This document shows positions 60,789 to 64,000 of a DNA stretch of 64,000 nt, piece by piece (position 1 is the stretch's first letter; every line of letters starts with the position of its first letter). The stretch lies in the NCBI GenBank assembly GCA_043758105.1, contig JAYVOF010000234.1, forward strand, positions 12,211 through 76,210, read 5' to 3'. The translations under genes were made by a program, and so were the position numbers. The DNA comes from JANPPS01 sp043758105 (lineage in GTDB: Bacteria > Pseudomonadota > Alphaproteobacteria > Acetobacterales > Acetobacteraceae). The notes under the pieces are model-generated. The model was given only the letters and a program-made list of their open reading frames with translations, was not told where the DNA came from and did not search any database.

Positions 60789-61511
60789 GTGAATACCGCC
60801 GTCCGCACCCGCCCGTTCCTCCGCCTGCGTGGCCGCTCCTTCATGGCGGTCGTGCTGATGCCCGACCAGCCGCTGGGTGATTGGCTGGTGCAATTGGATG
60901 CGCAGCTTAACCGCTCCCCACGATTTTTCGACGGACGCCCGGTGATCCTGGATTTCGCCGGGCTGGCCGGCGAGGAAGCGCAGTTTCTCGACCTTATCGA
61001 ACAACTCGCCCGGCGCGCCATCCGCGTGATCGGGATCGAGGGCGTGGACGAGGCCACCCTAGGCCCGGCGCTGGCGGCGCTCCCGCCCTTGCTCCCCGGC
61101 GGACGCACCGTGGGATTGCCGGTGCTGGTCCCGGGCGAGCCGGAACCGGTGGCCGAGCCGGTGCGCGAACCGGTCGCCCTGCTGCTGGACCGCCCGGTCC
61201 GCTCCGGCCAAAGCGTGTCCCATCCCTCGGGCGATGTCACGGTCATCGGCTCGGTCGCCAGCGGGTCCGAGGTGATCGCCGGTGGATCGATCCACATTTA
61301 TGGCGCATTGCGGGGCCGCGCGATCGCCGGGCTGCTGGGACCCAACCCGGACGGCAGCCGCCCCCGCATCTTCTGCCGGCGGCTCGAGGCGGAGCTGCTG
61401 GCGATCGATGGTGTGTATAAGACCGCCGACGAGATGGACCCGGCGCTGCAAGGCCGGGCCGTGCAGGTGTGGCTCGATGGCGATAAACTCGCCATGGCCG
61501 CCCTAGACTGA
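60789..61511 (+). CDS. minC: Septum site-determining protein MinC
   Basis: Cytoplasmic inhibitor of FtsZ polymerisation. GTG 60789 is preferred over TTG 60750; 240 residues. The N-terminal domain starts RPFLRLRGRSFMAVVLMPD; the C-terminal beta-helix has LDRPVRSGQSVSHPSGDVTVIGSVASGSEVIAGGSIHIYGALRGRAIAG, the MinD-binding region. It is the first gene of minCDE. Confidence 0.92.
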   Translation: MNTAVRTRPFLRLRGRSFMAVVLMPDQPLGDWLVQLDAQLNRSPRFFDGRPVILDFAGLAGEEAQFLDLIEQLARRAIRVIGIEGVDEATLGPALAALPPLLPGGRTVGLPVLVPGEPEPVAEPVREPVALLLDRPVRSGQSVSHPSGDVTVIGSVASGSEVIAGGSIHIYGALRGRAIAGLLGPNPDGSRPRIFCRRLEAELLAIDGVYKTADEMDPALQGRAVQVWLDGDKLAMAALD

Positions 61512-61525
61512 CGAGAGGAAGAGTG

Positions 61526-62341
61526 ATGGCGAAAGTGCTGGTGGTGACGTCGGGCAAGGGGGGCGTGGGGAAAACCACCTCCACCGCCGCACTGGGTGCC
61601 GCGCTGGCGCAGGCCGGGCAGAACGTGGTGGTGGTGGATTTCGACGTGGGGCTGCGCAACCTCGACCTCATCATGGGGGCGGAGCGCCGGGTCGTGTACG
61701 ACCTGATCAACGTGGTGCAGGGTGACGCGAAGCTGGCGCAGGCGCTGATCCGGGATAAGCGGCTGGAAACGCTCTATCTGCTGCCCGCGAGCCAGACGCG
61801 GGACAAGGACGCGCTGACATCGGACGGCGTGGCCCGGGTGATCGGCGAATTGCGGGAGCGGTTCGACTGGGTGATCTGCGACAGCCCGGCCGGTATCGAG
61901 CGCGGGGCGCAACTGGCGATGCACCATGCGGATACGGCGGTGGTGGTGACCAACCCAGAGGTCAGCAGCGTCCGCGACAGCGACCGGATCATTGGCATGC
62001 TGGATAGCAAGACGGAGCGGGCCGAGCGCGGGGAGCGGGTGGAAAAGCACCTGTTGCTCACCCGATACGACCCCGCCCGCGCCGCCCGGGGTGACATGCT
62101 GAAGACCGAAGACGTGCTGGAGATTTTGAGCATCCCGTTGCTGGGGATCATCCCGGAAAGTCAGGATGTGCTGCGCGCCAGCAACCTCGGCTCGCCCGTC
62201 ACGCTCGCCGATCCCACCAGCGCGCCCGCCCGCGCCTATGCCGCCGCCGCCCGGCGTTTGATGGGGGAGACGGTGGAGATGTCGGTGCCGACCGACCGCA
62301 AAGGCCTGTTCGGCAAATTGTTCGGGCGGAGGGTCGCGTGA
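61526..62341 (+). CDS. minD: Septum site-determining protein MinD
   Basis: Membrane-associated ATPase of the Min system. ATG 61526 after GAGAGGAAGAG; 271 residues. The deviant Walker A is SGKGGVGKTT, with VVDFDVGLRNLDLIMG and WVICDSPAGIERGAQ. The C-terminal amphipathic helix (DRKGLFGKLFGRR) targets the membrane. It overlaps minE by four bases. Confidence 0.97.
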   Translation: MAKVLVVTSGKGGVGKTTSTAALGAALAQAGQNVVVVDFDVGLRNLDLIMGAERRVVYDLINVVQGDAKLAQALIRDKRLETLYLLPASQTRDKDALTSDGVARVIGELRERFDWVICDSPAGIERGAQLAMHHADTAVVVTNPEVSSVRDSDRIIGMLDSKTERAERGERVEKHLLLTRYDPARAARGDMLKTEDVLEILSIPLLGIIPESQDVLRASNLGSPVTLADPTSAPARAYAAAARRLMGETVEMSVPTDRKGLFGKLFGRRVA

Positions 62342-62607
62342 GCCTGTTCGGCTTCTTCACCCGCCGCGGGCCGCCCAGTTCGGGCGTGGCGCGGGAGCGG
62401 CTGCAGATTCTGCTGGCGCATGAGCGCGTGGCCGGCAGCCAATCCCAGCTGATCGCGGTGCTGCAGGAGGAGATCCTTGCGGTGATCGCCCGCCACATGC
62501 AGATCGACCGCGATAAGGTGGTGGTGAAGCTCGACCGCGGGGCGGATATCTCGACGCTGGAGATCGATATCGAGATGCCGGGACCGATTGCGGCGCTGCG
62601 GAACTGA
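62338..62607 (+). CDS. minE: Cell division topological specificity factor MinE
   Basis: An 89-residue MinD regulator. GTG 62338 overlaps the minD stop. The N-terminal SLFGFFTRRGPPSSGVARERLQILLAHERV includes the membrane helix and MinD-contact region; VVVKLDRGADISTLEIDIEMP is the dimer domain. It is the last gene of minCDE; a palindromic repeat follows after 16 bases. Confidence 0.96.
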   Translation: MSLFGFFTRRGPPSSGVARERLQILLAHERVAGSQSQLIAVLQEEILAVIARHMQIDRDKVVVKLDRGADISTLEIDIEMPGPIAALRN

Positions 62608-62623
62608 TCAACCGCACGAGCCC

Positions 62624-62711
62624 GTCATTGCGAGCCGGTTGGCGAAGCAATCCAGGAGCAACCGGCGCTCCTGTGGTCCTTGGATCGCCCCGCCAAGCGG
62701 CTCGCGATGAC
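62624..62711. repeat. Palindromic repeat, copy 7
   Basis: GTCATTGCGAGCCGGTTGG to CAAGCGGCTCGCGATGAC with the CAATCCAGG-type inner blocks. It lies between the convergent minE and the RTX-like pseudogene, 16 and six bases from their stops. Confidence 0.92.
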
Positions 62712-62717
62712 GGGAGA

Positions 62718-63490
62718 TCACCCGGTATAGACCACCGACAAGTAAGACGTGCCCCCCACCGAACCGCTCTGGATGGTGAATTTCGCCAGCGCGTCGGCGA
62801 GACTGATGCCGGCGAAGGTGACGGAGGCGTTGACCCCCGTGCCGGCGCCGCCCAGCTCTGAATGGATGGTGGCCCCTGATACCTGGCCGCGCCGTCCGTG
62901 GCCGTCCAGGGCCGGGTGCTTTGCCCGGCCTGGAAGCCGAACAGGGTCATGGCGTCATTGTGGTGAAAATTAAGGATGGTGCTCCACGTGCTGCCGGTGC
63001 CGCCGCGGCCATCGATGAAGAATGTGTCCGATCCGCCATCCGTCCCCGTGCCCCCCGCCAGGAAGTTGGAGCCGAGCCCGCCATCCAGCACGTTGGTCCC
63101 GCCGGAGATCGCGAGCGCGTCATCGCCGGGTCCGCCATGTAGGAACACGTTCGGCACCCCGGCCGCGATCGCGACGCCGCCGGTGCTGCTCCAGATATAC
63201 TGCCGCTGCAGCCCCGCGACCGGCCCGGTATAAGCCGTCCCGTCCGATCCGCCGGAGGTGCTGGTCGCGGTGTCCGTGATGGCAAACCGGTGCGTGCCCG
63301 CCGGTGCCGCCGCAAACGCCGTCTGGCCCTTCGCCTGTCCGGACGAAAGATAATCTTGCAACGGATCGATCCCCGCGGCTGCCACGTCCGGATTGGCGGC
63401 AAGATAATGGTCCACCGAAAACGCCGCCGAAGGATCCCGCCCTTCCCGCCACCCGGCGGTTTCATAGTGCAGCAGGGGGTGTTCGCCCGC
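62718..63490 (-). pseudogene. RTX/haemolysin-type calcium-binding protein, truncated and frameshifted
   Basis: The minus strand has a secreted-RTX-like C-terminus: YETAGWREGRDPSAAFSVDHYLAANPDVAAAGIDPLQDYL, then glycine-rich GGPGDDALAISGGTNVLDGGLGSNFLAGGTGTDGG. The frame breaks in a C run at 62873-62876 (one base missing), and the next frame resumes ATIHSELGGAGTGVNASVTFAGISLADALAKFTIQ up to TGA 62718. The N-terminal part is gone at about 63490, where an IS66 sequence begins. Confidence 0.75.
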
Positions 63491-64000
63491 TGCATCGCGC
63501 CGGCCCCCGCGGGCCTCGAACCCGGCTCGCCGTTCGGCCCCAGCATCAATGCTGTCGTGATCTACCTGCACTATACCCACGCCATCGGCCTCGAGCGGCT
63601 GCGCGCCGTCATGCGCGAAATGTTCGGCGTGTCGATCAGCGAGGGCGCGCTGTGCAACATCCTCGCCCGCGCCCAGGCCCCGCTCGCCGCCCGCGCCGCC
63701 GTCATCGGTGCCGAACTGCGCAACGCCCGGGTCGTGTGCAGCGACGAAACCTCGGCCCGGGTGGCCGGCAAGACCTGGTGGGAGTGGGTGTTCATCAGCA
63801 AAACCGCGGCGTTGCACCTGATCCGGCCTAGCCGCGGCCTGGCGGTGCCGGCCGAGGTGTTCGGCGACGCCCGGCCGGAAATCTGGGTGTCGGACGCGCT
63901 CGCCGCCCAGCGCGGCCATGCCGAGCGATGGCAAATGTGCCTGGCGCATCTGCTGCGAGACACGCAATACGCCATCGATTGCGGCGACACGGCGTTCGCC
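63482..64000 (+). mobile_element. IS66-family transposase, 5' truncated, runs off the window
   Basis: The plus-strand frame is open from about 63482 to the end. It reads PAGLEPGSPFGPSINAVVIYLHYTHAIGLERLRAVMREMFGVSISEGAL, then VVCSDETSARVAGKTWWEWVF with the first Asp of the DDE triad, and VSDALAAQRGHAERWQMCLAHLLRDTQ. The usual N-terminal third of IS66 TnpC and its start are missing at the junction with the RTX-like pseudogene. No tnpA/tnpB genes or terminal repeat are seen. Confidence 0.8.

Noticed and set aside
1..64000. CRISPR array or cas genes
   Set aside because: No regularly spaced short repeats with unique spacers and no Cas-like protein were found.

Overview
The window is GC-rich, dense in short ATGA/GTGA overlaps between genes, and looks like an alphaproteobacterial chromosome. 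The best fit is Rhodospirillales, probably Acetobacteraceae. This rests on the hisG-hisD-infA-maf-RNase G-yacG string beside tRNA-Phe, the minCDE operon, and several copies of an alphaproteobacterial palindromic repeat whose ends read GTCATTGCGAG...CTCGCAATGAC. Species cannot be named from the sequence alone.

Layout. 1-4.4 kb: housekeeping string (histidine synthesis, IF-1, Maf, short RNase E/G, YacG) and tRNA-Phe. 4.8-9.3 kb: complete branched-chain-amino-acid/amide-type ABC importer with the two permeases fused. 9.4-17.1 kb: minus-strand saccharide operon with a GT9-like protein, two CgeB-like glycosyltransferase paralogues, a sugar nucleotidyltransferase, a methyltransferase, a glycoside-hydrolase-like protein whose barrel halves appear swapped, a GT4 and a BioF2/FemAB-like acyltransferase. 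17.2-24.4 kb: NhaA carrying an in-frame palindromic repeat, an AtzH/HpxZ-like protein, a TetR regulator fused in frame to an RND adaptor followed by its pump, and a beta-carbonic anhydrase. 24.5-25.4 kb: graveyard of toxin-antitoxin (TA) genes. 25.4-34.4 kb: lipoprotein, YhaN/YhaO-type DNA-repair pair, MFS transporter, and an alpha-E/ATP-grasp pair. 34.6-38.7 kb: secreted protein, AbrB/PIN TA module with a perfect inverted-repeat operator, tRNA-Tyr, phosphodiesterase, methyltransferase and MBL hydrolase. 38.7-45 kb: glycosyltransferase, NDH-SelD fusion, and a LysR/NmrA/cupin set. 45.1-51.7 kb: radical SAM, TIGR04283-type glycosyltransferase, FAD disulfide reductase, VTT membrane protein and a NitT/TauT-type ABC importer. 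52-53.5 kb: lower-GC accessory patch with a phage-like small protein, a RelE-type TA pair and an orphan MqsA-like regulator. 53.5-59.2 kb: ATP-grasp ligase, methyltransferase and a peptide-type importer without ATPases. 60.8-62.6 kb: minCDE. 62.7-64 kb: a frameshifted RTX-type protein fused at a junction to a 5'-truncated IS66 transposase.

Themes. (1) A roughly 90-bp palindrome occurs seven times in full and once as a half; one copy lies inside nhaA, the half copy forms the C-terminus of an MFS protein, and one copy supplies the start codon of a permease. (2) The 9.4-17.1 kb operon looks like one pathway making a small methylated, possibly acylated saccharide, and its glycoside-hydrolase-like member appears circularly permuted. 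(3) Several loci show recent small indels: 5-bp and 1-bp TA frameshifts, an 18-bp triplication at the infA stop, and a lost stop between TetR and the adaptor.
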